DNA of 64,000 bases, from assembly GCA_006503475.1 (NCBI GenBank), contig RSEH01000220.1, positions 1 through 64,000 of the forward strand. Direction: 5' to 3'. The notes beneath the pieces were generated by a model. It had not been told where the DNA came from. It ran no database searches and saw nothing but the letters and a program-made list of their open reading frames with translations. Both the position numbers and the translations under genes were made by a program. This DNA comes from Stentor roeselii. Its lineage: Eukaryota; Ciliophora; Heterotrichea; Heterotrichida; Stentoridae. Each line of letters opens with the position of its first letter. The stretch's first letter is position 1. Positions 10,707-20,397 of the stretch are shown here, piece by piece.

Positions 10707-12146
10707 TTAGAATACAATGCAAGACTCACAAGCAGTAGTATTACTGTTTTTTTCAATCAAAACATCCCTTTTACGAACTCCTAAAAACATCGAGTCTTCC
10801 TTCAACTTAGAAAGAATCCGATGTCTGTACCCAGGCTTATCAACGCCGATATCCCGCAAGTCATCAAGAGTGATTTCCCACTCAGTGCTCATCAAAGCGA
10901 CCAAATCATCAAGTTCTTCATACCCGGCCTGGAAAAAATTTTCCTTTAAGCCTCCTAAACTGAGTTCATCAAGCCAGTTCGCTAATCCAGGCATATTAAA
11001 AACGGCATTACTTGGAACAGCGACAGTGCAGCAGTTTAAGTAGTTTTTTTCGTGAGTCAAACACGCATTTTCTTTACTTCTGCTCTTGTCAAGTGCAAGT
11101 AAAAGTCTCTTGCGCAGGCCTTGCTTCAAAATTCCGATTTCTTTTAGAGACTTTTCATCTATTGGAAATGAAGAGTTCATCTGAAACATGAGATGATTCA
11201 AGTCGTCGTAACCGGCAGAAATTAGCTGGCCGGTGACTTCTTCCAATTTGAACTTGCACAAAAAGTTTTTCAGTTCATTGCTCCTTTCAGTGCCCCCAAA
11301 CGAAATAATCCTATTCTTCTCAAACACAACATTAGTAGCAGACCTTTCCGACTCAGGTTCAATATTACAACTAGTATTTTGACTTGATTTTCCAGCAGAT
11401 CCCCTAACTTTCTCCCTAATCTTCTTGTGAATATCTTCAAGTTGCTTAACCTGCAGCTCAACCGATTTCGAGTCACTATAAATAGAAAGTTCCGAGTTAC
11501 GTCTTGACAAAATAGGCGAAACAGCTCCAATAGAAGGTTTTTCCGGTATTTCATAAGGATCACACATAAAAATATTGCTTCTACTCAAAAGTGTCGAAAT
11601 TTCCTGACTTCTCGAAATATCCTTCGCCGACTTCCCATGTTTATCCTTAAGATCAGCATTTGCATTGTAAGAGACCAGCAAAGTAATAAGTTCTGAATAA
11701 GAATAATCAACGGCATAGTGCAGCGCAGTCTTTCCAAACGTAAAGTTCTGTATATTCGGGTCAGCCTTATGGAACAACAGCAGCTTCACCATATCCAAGT
11801 CGCCTTTAAAGCAGGCCAAGTGCAAAGGCGTCTCCCCGTCGTTCTGCTGAATGTTGGGGTCTGCTGAGTGCACCAACAGCAGCTCTGCCAATTTGTACTG
11901 ACGGTTGTCAGCAGCTTGATGAAGGGCAGTGTCGCCCATTTTGGTCTTGGAGTTCGGGTCTGCCCCTGACTTGAGAAGAAGTTCAGTTGTTTCGAAGTGT
12001 CCACAAATCACACTTCGGTATAGTCCTGTCCATCCTAGTTTCAAGTCCTTTTCGTTCAGCTTTGAAAAACTACGGCTCAAGGCTGCTTTCAAGAGAAGAA
12101 CATCTCCTAATCGACAGGCAGTTTGGATGTCGTCACTGCTTTCCAT
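10707..12146 (-). CDS. Ankyrin-repeat / double SAM-like protein with CaaX end
   Basis: 479-aa protein. Residues of about 36-190 hold four to five ankyrin repeats with good consensus (GDTALHQAADNRQYKLAELL, DGETPLHLACFKGDLDMVKL, GKTALHYAV). Residues of about 288-352 (LKNFLCKFKLEEVTGQL ... LKEIGILKQGLRKRLL) and 384-450 (LANWLDELSLGGLKENF ... LRDIGVDKPGYRHRIL) are two SAM domains, each with the L-x-x-I/D-x-G-x-x-x-x-G-x-R-x-x-I/L helix-5 signature. The protein ends CIVF, a CaaX box predicting C-terminal prenylation. By inference it is a membrane-anchored scaffold that clusters partners through SAM polymerisation. It is followed 44 bp upstream by the small secreted-protein gene on the same strand. 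Confidence 0.85.
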   Translation of the reverse strand: MESSDDIQTACRLGDVLLLKAALSRSFSKLNEKDLKLGWTGLYRSVICGHFETTELLLKSGADPNSKTKMGDTALHQAADNRQYKLAELLLVHSADPNIQQNDGETPLHLACFKGDLDMVKLLLFHKADPNIQNFTFGKTALHYAVDYSYSELITLLVSYNANADLKDKHGKSAKDISRSQEISTLLSRSNIFMCDPYEIPEKPSIGAVSPILSRRNSELSIYSDSKSVELQVKQLEDIHKKIREKVRGSAGKSSQNTSCNIEPESERSATNVVFEKNRIISFGGTERSNELKNFLCKFKLEEVTGQLISAGYDDLNHLMFQMNSSFPIDEKSLKEIGILKQGLRKRLLLALDKSRSKENACLTHEKNYLNCCTVAVPSNAVFNMPGLANWLDELSLGGLKENFFQAGYEELDDLVALMSTEWEITLDDLRDIGVDKPGYRHRILSKLKEDSMFLGVRKRDVLIEKNSNTTACESCIVF

Positions 12147-12189
12147 TTTAGATTTGAATTCAAACGATTAACTGTCATATGATTAGTAA

Positions 12190-12615
12190 CTAGAATTGGT
12201 ATTGGTATTGCCAGCAGGAGAGAATTATTATTGATCCTTCGTCTTGGGATTGAAGACTTGTCTGGATTAGGTAGGAACCTGGAGTGCATTGGAAGGGACT
12301 CACGTTGAAGGTGAAAGTCGCGTTTTGACCTGAAGCGAAACATCCTTCGACTCGAACCATCTGGTTGTAAACGTGTTGTTGGTTGTAAATTTCGTGTATG
12401 TAGATAATGTGAGGACATGCACTCACTTTGAACGTGCCCATCATTGTCACCATTTGAGGGCTACAGTTCGATGGCGGGAAGGGTGTTACACTGTAGCTCG
12501 TTATCGCGAACCCGTTTGTTGACTGGCATTGCTGCCCGACGTTCAGCTCCTCTACTTCTAGAATTCCACTTGATGAGGCTAGTATCAGCATAGCCAGTGG
12601 TAAAAAAACTTTCAT
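12190..12615 (-). CDS. Small secreted protein
   Basis: I chose the Met at 12615 because it begins a classical signal peptide (MKVFLPLAMLILASSSG). An upstream in-frame Met at 12738 would bury that signal behind 41 basic residues. The protein is 141 aa with a mature part of about 120 residues. It has about six Cys residues (CQS, CSP, CPH, CFA, CTP, SCW), two possible N-glycosylation sites (NAT and nearby) and a beta-rich look ending SCWQYQYQF. The size and Cys pattern recall small lipid-binding secreted folds such as the ML/NPC2 type, but the match is too weak to name. Confidence 0.75.
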   Translation of the reverse strand: MKVFLPLAMLILASSSGILEVEELNVGQQCQSTNGFAITSYSVTPFPPSNCSPQMVTMMGTFKVSACPHIIYIHEIYNQQHVYNQMVRVEGCFASGQNATFTFNVSPFQCTPGSYLIQTSLQSQDEGSIIILSCWQYQYQF

Positions 12616-13136
12616 TTTATTGTTCTCCAGAAAAATGAAAGCAGTCCTTGGACCTGGGTTGGTCTTTAAGAGGATAAAGATTTTATAAGTTTTCAGCTGA
12701 TTATTTTGATTTTTATTATGAGGCCAATCATTTCGCATATATTTTCAATAAATCTATATTTTGAAGGTTCAAGAAAGTATTAAGTATTTTTTCAATATAG
12801 AAGTTATCCTTTAGGATCCAAATTCGATTTAAACGGATAAAGAATCCTCCTCAATTAAAAAGGCTCTACTATTCAAATAATATTAAATATTAAACATCTT
12901 GTAGAAACCTCATAATCCAAACTAATCCTTGATTAAAATGGAAAAAATTTCTAATCCTTTAAACAATATCTAACTTAAAACCTTCATAAACTCATATTAT
13001 TTCTATAAATACTTTCATCAATTTTCATAATTTCACCTAATCCAATGACACAAAAAATCATTAAACTAAAAATTCATATACTTCCAAATCAAACTCCAAC
13101 ATGTTCCTCCTGAACCAAACCTGCCAGTTATAAAAA
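12616..13136. other. 5' flank of CFAP58, strongly A/C-rich on the plus strand
   Basis: About 400-500 bp lie between divergent genes. From about 12840 to 13130 the plus strand is poor in G and rich in A and C, and this continues into the 5' part of CFAP58. No further gene was seen. Confidence 0.6.
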
Positions 13137-15722
13137 ATGGAACACGACCCAAACGACGACATCGAGACCGCCGACAAAAAGATGAGAGAAGCCGAAAAAG
13201 AAATCGAGAAGCTAGGTCTAAACCAGTCCGATTTCGACAAAGTAGACCACGACTTCCAATACGTTCTTCAAGAAATCGCGGGGGACAAGACCCTTGAACG
13301 TTTTCGACTCGAGTACCAAAAGCTTCACAAAACTCTAAAAACATCTCACGACACAGAAAAAAAACTAATAAAAAGATGCAAAGAACTGAACAGCGAAATC
13401 GCAGCCAACTCAGTCAAAGTTCAAATCGCTTTGAAGTTAAGCCACGAAGACAACATCGCAATGGACCAAGTGAAGCAAGACGTGGACAGGACCTGGAAAC
13501 TTGTGGACATAACGAGAGAAAAAGAAGAGAACTGCAAAAAGAAACTGGCTGAGTATAAATTCGAAAAAGCTGAACTTGAAAGAAAAGTTGACAGTAATGA
13601 TATTATTCCTCAGGAGCATCAAAATCTATTAGATGAACTGAAAAAACGACAGGAAGTCATTTTAGAGGAAAAGGATGAGAAAGTGAATAAACTTAGAGAT
13701 ATCATCAACTCGAACACTGAACTGCAGAGGATCAAAAAGGAACATGAAGATGCTTTGAACTTGCTTATTTCGAATATTCGAGAAGTCAAGGAAGGGATTC
13801 AAAAAGCGGAAAACGACACCCGCACCGAGCAGGGGAAAAAAGAAGCAAATGATAAAAAACTCGATGAAACTAAAAGTTTGTACGAGTCTCACAAGGCTGA
13901 TGTCGAGAAACACAAAAAAGAAAAAGAATCTCTTATCAAAGAAATCGAAAACCTAAAATTTCAACTTGGAGATAAACGAGAAGACTATGCAGAAATGCTT
14001 AGAAAATGCGAAGATGCAGATAAAACCAATTCAAAACACGAAGGGCAACTTAAAGACCTCCAAGATTTAACAAAAGAACTCGAAGCGAAAATATCACAGC
14101 AAGAACAACACGCGAGCAAGTTAAAAGAAGACGTGCGCAGAAAAGAAGAAGAAAACGCAAAAAACCTTAAAATCAGAAGAGTCATCGGCAAAAAAATAGG
14201 AACAGCAGCAGAAGAAAAGTACCTGATCGAAAAAGAAAAAGATCAATGTCACGACCACCTCAACTTTCTCTTAGAAAACAACACAAAACAGCGAAAAGAA
14301 AACGACGAGGAAAAGAAAAAAATCGAGGAACTGATGAGAGAAATAAATTCGATGAATAAAGACTGCATTGACATGGACAACCTTGCTCGTTTACATTCAG
14401 ATGAGGAAATAATGAAGAAAAACGAGAAAACGAAAATAGAAAACGAGGTAAAATCATCGAAAAAAGAAATCGCGAAGCTGAAACAACTCATTTATCAACT
14501 TAAAAGAGATGAAGACAAGTACTCACTTGAAGCCTCTAATGCTTACTCGAAGTACATCCAGACGTTAGAACAGGTGAAGTTCAAGAAGTCGATGATCATC
14601 CAGCTGCAAAAGGACAACGTCGAGGCAGAAGCCAAACTGAAACAACAGCAAAACCTTTACGAAGCCGTTCGAAGTGACCGAAACATCTACTCAAAGACCC
14701 TTCTCGAGTCGAACGAGGAAAAAGAAGAGCTTCGCCGGAAGTTCAAGATTTTAGAACATCAGATCACCAAGTTAAGAGAAGACATCTCTTCGAAAGGCAA
14801 CCTCATCAGAGATGAAAAGCAACTCGCAAGTAACTTAGAAGCGGAAAACATGAACAACGAGCAGAAAAAAAAGAGGTTCGAGGAAAAGAAAAAGGAAAAA
14901 GAAGGATACATCAAGAACTACGAACATCAAATCTCAAAACTCAAATATTACATTGCAAGTGTCGAGCAGGAAAGAATGAAACAGAAGAAAGAATATGAAA
15001 TGGTCATCAATGATCGAGATATTCTTGGAACTCAACTCATTAAAAGAAATGAAGAACTCGCTTCTCTTTATGAAAAAATAAAAATTCAACAGTCCACTCT
15101 TGCCAAGGGAGAGGTTCAGTACCAGGAACGTGTTTATGAGATTAATCAGTTAAAAAATCATACCAGTTCTTTAAAACGTGAGTTTCTTATTGCTAAAGGA
15201 AAAATCGCTTGCATTCCTGAACTTAAGAGAGAAGTTTACAGGCTTCAGAAGGATTTGATGGAAGCTAAAACTAAAGTCAAAGCACTGAGTGAAGAACTGC
15301 AGAACCCGATGAATGTTCATCGATATCGAAAACTTGAAGGGACTAATCCGGAAACTTATGAAATGATCACTAAAATTCAGACTCTTCAGAAAAGACTTAT
15401 TGCGAAAACTGAGGAAGTCGCTGAAAAGGACTTTTTGATTCAGGAGAAAGAGAAACTTTATATTGAACTTAAGAATATCTTGGCAAGGCAACCGAAACCT
15501 ACTGTTGTTGAACAGCTCTCGGTTTATCAGGATAGTTTGAAGGAAAAGGCAGGGCAGATGAAAAGCATGATAAATGAACTTAATGCTTCTCATGCGCAAG
15601 TTAATCACTATCGATTTGAGATCGATAGGTTGAACCAATCTTTAGGTGAAATGAAGGATAAATGGTTTAGACAAAAGAGAAAGCAAAGTAATCTCGAAGA
15701 AATTCCTGAAGAAAATATATAA
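13137..15722 (+). CDS. CFAP58: Cilia- and flagella-associated protein 58
   Basis: 861-aa protein, almost entirely coiled coil; family members are about 870 aa. Several blocks agree with vertebrate CFAP58 as I recall it. The N-terminus has DFQYVLQEIAGDKTLERFRL. The middle has LKQQQNLYEAVRSDRN. Later come RDILGTQLIKRNEELASLYE and KIKIQQSTLAKGE. Near the end are NPMNVHRYRKLEGTNPETYE, LQKRLIAKTEEVAEKD and EKEKLYIELKNILARQP. CFAP58 is an axonemal/centriolar protein needed for motile cilia and flagella. No intron is visible. The 5' half favours A/C-ending codons and the 3' quarter T-ending codons. Confidence 0.95.
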   Translation: MEHDPNDDIETADKKMREAEKEIEKLGLNQSDFDKVDHDFQYVLQEIAGDKTLERFRLEYQKLHKTLKTSHDTEKKLIKRCKELNSEIAANSVKVQIALKLSHEDNIAMDQVKQDVDRTWKLVDITREKEENCKKKLAEYKFEKAELERKVDSNDIIPQEHQNLLDELKKRQEVILEEKDEKVNKLRDIINSNTELQRIKKEHEDALNLLISNIREVKEGIQKAENDTRTEQGKKEANDKKLDETKSLYESHKADVEKHKKEKESLIKEIENLKFQLGDKREDYAEMLRKCEDADKTNSKHEGQLKDLQDLTKELEAKISQQEQHASKLKEDVRRKEEENAKNLKIRRVIGKKIGTAAEEKYLIEKEKDQCHDHLNFLLENNTKQRKENDEEKKKIEELMREINSMNKDCIDMDNLARLHSDEEIMKKNEKTKIENEVKSSKKEIAKLKQLIYQLKRDEDKYSLEASNAYSKYIQTLEQVKFKKSMIIQLQKDNVEAEAKLKQQQNLYEAVRSDRNIYSKTLLESNEEKEELRRKFKILEHQITKLREDISSKGNLIRDEKQLASNLEAENMNNEQKKKRFEEKKKEKEGYIKNYEHQISKLKYYIASVEQERMKQKKEYEMVINDRDILGTQLIKRNEELASLYEKIKIQQSTLAKGEVQYQERVYEINQLKNHTSSLKREFLIAKGKIACIPELKREVYRLQKDLMEAKTKVKALSEELQNPMNVHRYRKLEGTNPETYEMITKIQTLQKRLIAKTEEVAEKDFLIQEKEKLYIELKNILARQPKPTVVEQLSVYQDSLKEKAGQMKSMINELNASHAQVNHYRFEIDRLNQSLGEMKDKWFRQKRKQSNLEEIPEENI

Positions 15723-16123
15723 ACATCATCAATATATTTATAGCATTATTCAAATACAAAATTAAACACTAATTTTTCTATATCATATGAGATCCATGAT
15801 ATTAGGTTTTAATAAACTCATAAAAAAATTCATAAGCTGTATAACTTTTAAAATCTGATCAAATAAGATGTGAATACTTATTCGTAGTTTCTATAATAAC
15901 CTCTATCAATTTCCGATAGATATTGAACTTATAATCAATAGAAATTGATTCAATTACCACAATAATCTGTAATAAATGAATCGATTCACTGAGCCATAAA
16001 ATAATTGAATATCTATTCACTACTTTTCCAAAACCTATCTTCTTCCACATCTGATTATCAAGCCTCACCAGATAATCCTCTAAATCCTAATCCTCCATTG
16101 AAACTCATTAGTTATACTCCTAT
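15723..16123. other. Intergenic region between convergent genes
   Basis: About 400 bp of AT-rich sequence between the stops of CFAP58 and calcineurin A. A 69-codon minus frame (15859-16068) is present but is low complexity with no motif; I take it as chance. This is unusually long for a convergent gap in this window, where most are under 20 bp. Confidence 0.55.
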
Positions 16124-17500
16124 CTACTGTCTTCTCTCATTAGCCTTATCCAAAGTAAGAGCCCTATGAAAAGATTCATTATCATCAACAAGTGACCCAG
16201 TTTTCATGACTTCACAACTGACGATTCCATCATTAAACCTGACCTGGTTCAAAATAATAGCTTCATGTTTTTCCCTTACCATCCTAATAGAAGTGACAAC
16301 TTTATCAATAGCTGTGGTATGAACATCAGCACCTTTTGAAATAGCTTCTTCAAGTTCCTTAAGCCTAGCAATAGACTTAGAGTCAATTTCATTCGATTCT
16401 TTAGTACGAGGCTTGATAAGATTTTGCAGCATTCTAAGTACTTTTTCAATAACAAAAGGAGTGCTCCACAAGAAGACATCCATGAAATCAGGAAGCACAT
16501 AAGGATGCTTAGAAAAATTATACTGCTGTATATTAAGCGTTCCTCCACTAAACTTGATAACCGCACCTTTATTTTTATAGCAATCACAGTAATTCGGTGC
16601 AGAGAAAATAGTGATAATACTTGGAAATTCATTTCCATTCCAGAACTGCATTTTATACCCGTCTTTCTGCACTTCATGTCCTCTAATAACACTAATCAAG
16701 TCATTATCCTTCAATAGTTTCTTCGTGGCTTCAGCTCCAAAGAAATAGCTGCATCCTCTAGTTTCATTATTTTTGTAAACCTCAGCCGTTTTGCCGTCAG
16801 ATGAGTCGACAGGGTCAGACCAGAGCAAGTCACAAAGAAGTCCAGATCTGGGAGGTTCAATGAATCGATTGACACTTTGAAGGTCTTTCAAAGTTTTCAG
16901 CTCCGGGGAGATGCCTCCATGAACACTAAGAAAGCTGCTGTTAAGGATGCAAGCAAGAGGCATAGTATCGAAGCTGGTCATTACAGCTTCATAGAACTCC
17001 AAGTCCTGCTTCGAGAGACACTCTTTACGGAAGCTGAACATGGTCGTCATTTGGCGAGACTCGTGATTGCCTCTGATCATGACAATAGTGCTGGGGTAGT
17101 TGATCTTCAGAGCGTAGAGCAGGAAAAGGACTTCCATTGAAAACATCCCTCGGTCCACGTAGTCTCCGAGGAAAAGGTACTTTGTGGACTCTGGGTTCCC
17201 TCCCACTTCAAGGATTTTAAGCAGGTCGTAGTATTGCCCGTGGATGTCGCCCACCACTGTCACTGGGTCCTCGATCGAAATCATGTTCGGCTCTCGGCGG
17301 AAGATCTCAGTCGCCTTCGTTATCAAACGCAACGCGTCTGCCTTTGAAAGATTTCCTTCTCTTGATAGGTGGTCTTTTAGCAAACGCCAGTTTGGAATGT
17401 CGCCTCGCGGAAATAAGGAGGAAGAGGATATCACACGAGCGGCTGGCAATGGCACTGATGACACTACACGGTCTCTTAAGGGATCTTGCAAATTTTCCAT
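16124..17500 (-). CDS. Calcineurin A, catalytic subunit of phosphatase 2B
   Basis: 458-aa protein with the full PPP-family metal and catalytic signature: VVGDIHGQYYDL, FLGDYVDRG, IRGNHESR, SVHGGISPE and FSAPNYCD. It is a PP2B rather than PP1 or PP2A: after the core it has VLPDFMDVFLWSTPFVIEKV, the calcineurin-B-binding-helix entry (compare PNFMDVFTWSLPFV in animals). A regulatory tail follows and ends with ALTLDKANERRQ, matching the autoinhibitory segment of animal calcineurin (AKGLDRINERMP). It is predicted to be a Ca2+/calmodulin-dependent Ser/Thr phosphatase. Ciliates use calcineurin in exocytosis and ciliary calcium responses. Unlike animal forms, the protein stops directly after the autoinhibitory core. 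The calmodulin-binding helix is not obvious by eye. Confidence 0.93.
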   Translation of the reverse strand: MENLQDPLRDRVVSSVPLPAARVISSSSLFPRGDIPNWRLLKDHLSREGNLSKADALRLITKATEIFRREPNMISIEDPVTVVGDIHGQYYDLLKILEVGGNPESTKYLFLGDYVDRGMFSMEVLFLLYALKINYPSTIVMIRGNHESRQMTTMFSFRKECLSKQDLEFYEAVMTSFDTMPLACILNSSFLSVHGGISPELKTLKDLQSVNRFIEPPRSGLLCDLLWSDPVDSSDGKTAEVYKNNETRGCSYFFGAEATKKLLKDNDLISVIRGHEVQKDGYKMQFWNGNEFPSIITIFSAPNYCDCYKNKGAVIKFSGGTLNIQQYNFSKHPYVLPDFMDVFLWSTPFVIEKVLRMLQNLIKPRTKESNEIDSKSIARLKELEEAISKGADVHTTAIDKVVTSIRMVREKHEAIILNQVRFNDGIVSCEVMKTGSLVDDNESFHRALTLDKANERRQ

Positions 17501-17930
17501 AATTAACTTGTTTACATTTGGGGATTTTTGTGGAGCATATTTGATTCATTTTTTAGGAATTCGTAGGAAGTGGGGTTGAATTGGAATGGCTTTGGGTACA
17601 GCGGTTTCTTTTGCAGTGGGAATGGGATTGGATGGGTTTTAGGATTTGGAATGAATTTGGATTTGGAAAGAGGGGATTTGGATGTTTCAATATGGTTGTT
17701 TTAGATGTGGTTATTTGTTTATGATATCAGAGATTAATGAAACTCCGGGATTAAGGTTTTATTAACAAAATAAAATTTATCTCCACTACTTAATTCTTAC
17801 TAATTTCACTTCTAAATCAATCAGATGATCATTAAATTAATCATTTCACACTTAATTAGAATAATATTAAAGTTATATCCACTTCTAAATTTTTTAGAAT
17901 GATCATAGAAGTAAAACTCACCTCTCAATA
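17501..17930. other. Calcineurin 5' flank, G/T-rich on the plus strand
   Basis: The first 220 bp upstream of the calcineurin start are strongly G/T-rich on the plus strand, so A/C-rich in the transcribed direction. The remainder is AT-rich and grades into degenerate copies of the minisatellite that follows. No gene was seen. Confidence 0.55.
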
Positions 17931-17991
17931 AATAGAATGATCATATAATTAATCCCTATCATCTTCTTTATAATATAAAGATCATTGAACG

Positions 17992-18222
17992 AAGCTCTAT
18001 CAACCTCTTTACAATATAAAAGCTAATTGAATTAAGCTCTACTTTTAATAATATAAAAGATCATTTAATGAAGCTCTACCTCTTATAATATAAAAGATCA
18101 TTTAATGAAGCTCTACCTCTTATAATATAAAAGCTAATTGAATTAAGTTCAACTCTTAATAAAATAACAGATCATTTAACGAAACTCTATCAACCTCTTT
18201 AAACCATGATAGATCATGAATG
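17992..18222. repeat. 37-bp minisatellite, about six tandem units
   Basis: Tandem units begin at 17992, 18034, 18071, 18108, 18145 and 18182. Four units are exactly 37 bp; the first is 42 and the last 41. The core is AAGCTCTACCTCTTATAA followed by TATAAAAGATCATTTAATG. Two versions of the second half alternate (AAAGATCATTTAATG and AAAGCTAATTGAATT). More degenerate relatives (GATCAT plus CTCT/CTTCT words) extend upstream to about 17820. It lies between the 5' flank of calcineurin A and the 3' end of the SMG6-like gene. Confidence 0.85.
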
Positions 18223-18262
18223 AAGTTAATTACTAACCTTGAAAAACGAATTTCTCAGCCTA

Positions 18263-20263
18263 TCAAACGAATTCAAAGTCAGGATTTGGCAAAAAGTCAT
18301 CACCAGCAAAAGTAAAAGAGCAGGTTTTTTCTCTAATCCAATCCTTAGCCTCTGGATGTTTTTTGATATGATCCCAGAACCTATCATTGCTGACAACAAA
18401 TCCATTTTTCGTCTTGGCATACTGCAAACAATAACTATCATCATAGTCCATAGGAGGCGTTTTGATCAAGAAGCCCTGTGAGTCGATATCTTTCAATATT
18501 TGCAAGCCGACAGGTATTTTATGTCCTTTCGCTCCACGAAACTTGAGCTCTTCAGCTCGATCTTCAAGTAAAAACTGTTCAGGGACCACGATTTTTACTT
18601 CAAACCCTTTCGAGCTGAAGTAGTTAAGCACAATTCTCAGTCCTTTACACGAAAAGTTCCCATTTCCATGCCTGACAGCGACATTCGGACCATCAACAAC
18701 GACAAGTTTCTTCACATTCTCATCAAAAGTAAGCCCAGAGAAGTCAAATCCGTGATTTGCACTTGAAAGTCCAAAGAATTCATCATCGTTATTTTCTTTT
18801 TCCTCTTCACTTTCGCAGTTTTCTAGTATTTCTTCAGCTAAGTCCTTGAAAGACTTCATGCGAATCACGATTTCTTCACTTTGCTGAGCTTGAAGGTTGT
18901 AAAAGTCCTTATGGCCGATGTAGAAGTAATGAAGAGGCAAAAAACCGATGATGCTTAAGTCTTCAGGAAGGAGAAGGTGACAGTTTGCTTTGAGGTCCTC
19001 AGGAATCATGCCAGCTGCCCTTGATAGTTCAGTTTTGAAGGAAGCACAAGCAAAAAAGTGCTTTCTGACAGATTTATAGGAAATCAGCCAGTAAAGGAAG
19101 ATTAGAAGAGGACTCAACCAAGGAGATTCAGGGTGTTTGAAGTTCTGTAAAAGCTTTTGAATGAATTGAGAGAATAGATCTAATACTTGAGGAGTCTGAC
19201 CTATTAGATGATCGAATATGCTAGGGTCGTGATTGAGCAGGTCTGGAAGAGCAGAGACTGAGTTTTGAGAGATGTGGACTGAAAAGATCCAGATTACCAC
19301 CATAGAAACCAGCAAGTTACCCGCATCATTTTTGCTTAAAAACACATCCATATGATCCGAGCAAAGTTTAAACAAAAACTGAAGATTTTCCGTATTAACC
19401 CCAGTCAAGAAAATCCCTTGAATCCTAAGAAACGACAGACAAAAAGAAACATGCCAAACAGGCTGATTAGAAACTTTAGTCATCATCGAGTGTTTTTCCC
19501 ACTTGCATCTCAATTCTTCATAAACAGCGACTAGCCTTTCCTTTGTGGCAGCAGGATTAGGAAGGCACAAAGAACGTGTAAACCAATAAACCGCTCCAAA
19601 CAAATCACCAAGGGCTTGATGCACCACTACTTAAAGCTTACTTCCCAGCAACTCCTGACATCTTGGTGAAAACCCGAAGACTTTATTACTTCTCATGTAA
19701 AACTCTTTCACTTCACTTAAAACTGACTTGTCTGCTTTAGACTTCTGCTTCAGGACCTCACCTAAAGACATGAAAAGTCTTCCAAAGAGCTTTCTCACGA
19801 AACTATCGTGAAAATGAGGATCTTTCAAAGGCTCCAGCACAGGCCAGGCCTGTTTGATGATCCCTGCAATGGCTTCTTTATTTTTCTGAATATTTTCCAG
19901 GTACGATGCGGAAAGTTGTGGTTTTGACCTTTTTTCTAATTTGCTTCGTCGTAGTTCTTTTTTTAATAACACCCAAAAACGCTCGTCTAGTTGTTTTGAT
20001 TCGATTAACTCGAGACTGGAGGAGGTTGAAAATATTTCGCTTATGAGACTGATTAACTGCTTTTTAGGATTGGTAAAAGAAATATGCTGGTTGAGAACTG
20101 TCGCGAAGGACCCTTTGGCTTCGAGGACCTGGACCAGGTCTTTTTCTAATGATTTGAATTGTGAGTACTGAGACTGCTCTGGACTTTCAGAATTTTTTGA
20201 CTCTTCAGGAACTGAGTTGTTTTTATAAAAGTGCTCGAGGACCTTTTTGTTTCGTATCGCCAT
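18263..20263 (-). CDS. SMG6-like nuclease: EST1/SMG TPR-like domain plus Regnase-type NYN domain
   Basis: One 15-nt intron (19627-19641) joins two frames into a 661-aa protein. Around the junction it reads EFYMRSNKVFGFSPRCQELL then MVHQALGDLFGAVYWFTRSL and CLPNPAATKERL, which matches the 14-3-3-like TPR fold of EST1/SMG5/6/7 (compare Y-x-x-A-x-x-L-x-P ... LG-x-L ... A-x-Y-x-Y-x-RSL-x-x-x-x-PF). Residues of about 515-655 form a Zc3h12a/Regnase-like NYN nuclease: VVVDGPNVAVRHGN, then MDYDDSYCLQYA, then FVVSNDRFWD. The Asp residues in VDG, YDD and SND align with the four catalytic acids of Regnase-1. Animal SMG6 carries a PIN domain here instead. I recall a protozoan SMG6-like nuclease described in Tetrahymena NMD; this is the likely orthologue. 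Predicted role: endonucleolytic cleavage of premature-stop mRNAs. Confidence 0.85.
19627..19641 (-). other. 15-nt intron of the SMG6-like gene
   Basis: On the minus strand it reads GTAAGCTTTAAGTAG, with A at position 10. It splits a codon after its first base. Retention puts TAA in frame. Removal rebuilds the conserved TPR helix junction (ELLG-MVHQALGD). Confidence 0.9.
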
Positions 20264-20397
20264 TTATTAGTAGCTACAATATAAAAGGAATAATTTATTG
20301 GAACTAGGACTCAGGATGACAATGATTTAATTTTCTTTGATTTTTTTGCATGAAATTTTCGGATTTTCTATGTTAAATAAAAGTTTGACTTAAATAA

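Noticed and set aside
12190-12738. Longer start for the small secreted protein at 12738
   Set aside because: It would bury an obvious signal peptide after 41 residues of basic sequence.
15859-16068. 69-codon minus-strand frame between CFAP58 and calcineurin A
   Set aside because: Low-complexity Ile/Tyr/Ser-rich sequence with no motif, expected by chance in AT-rich DNA.
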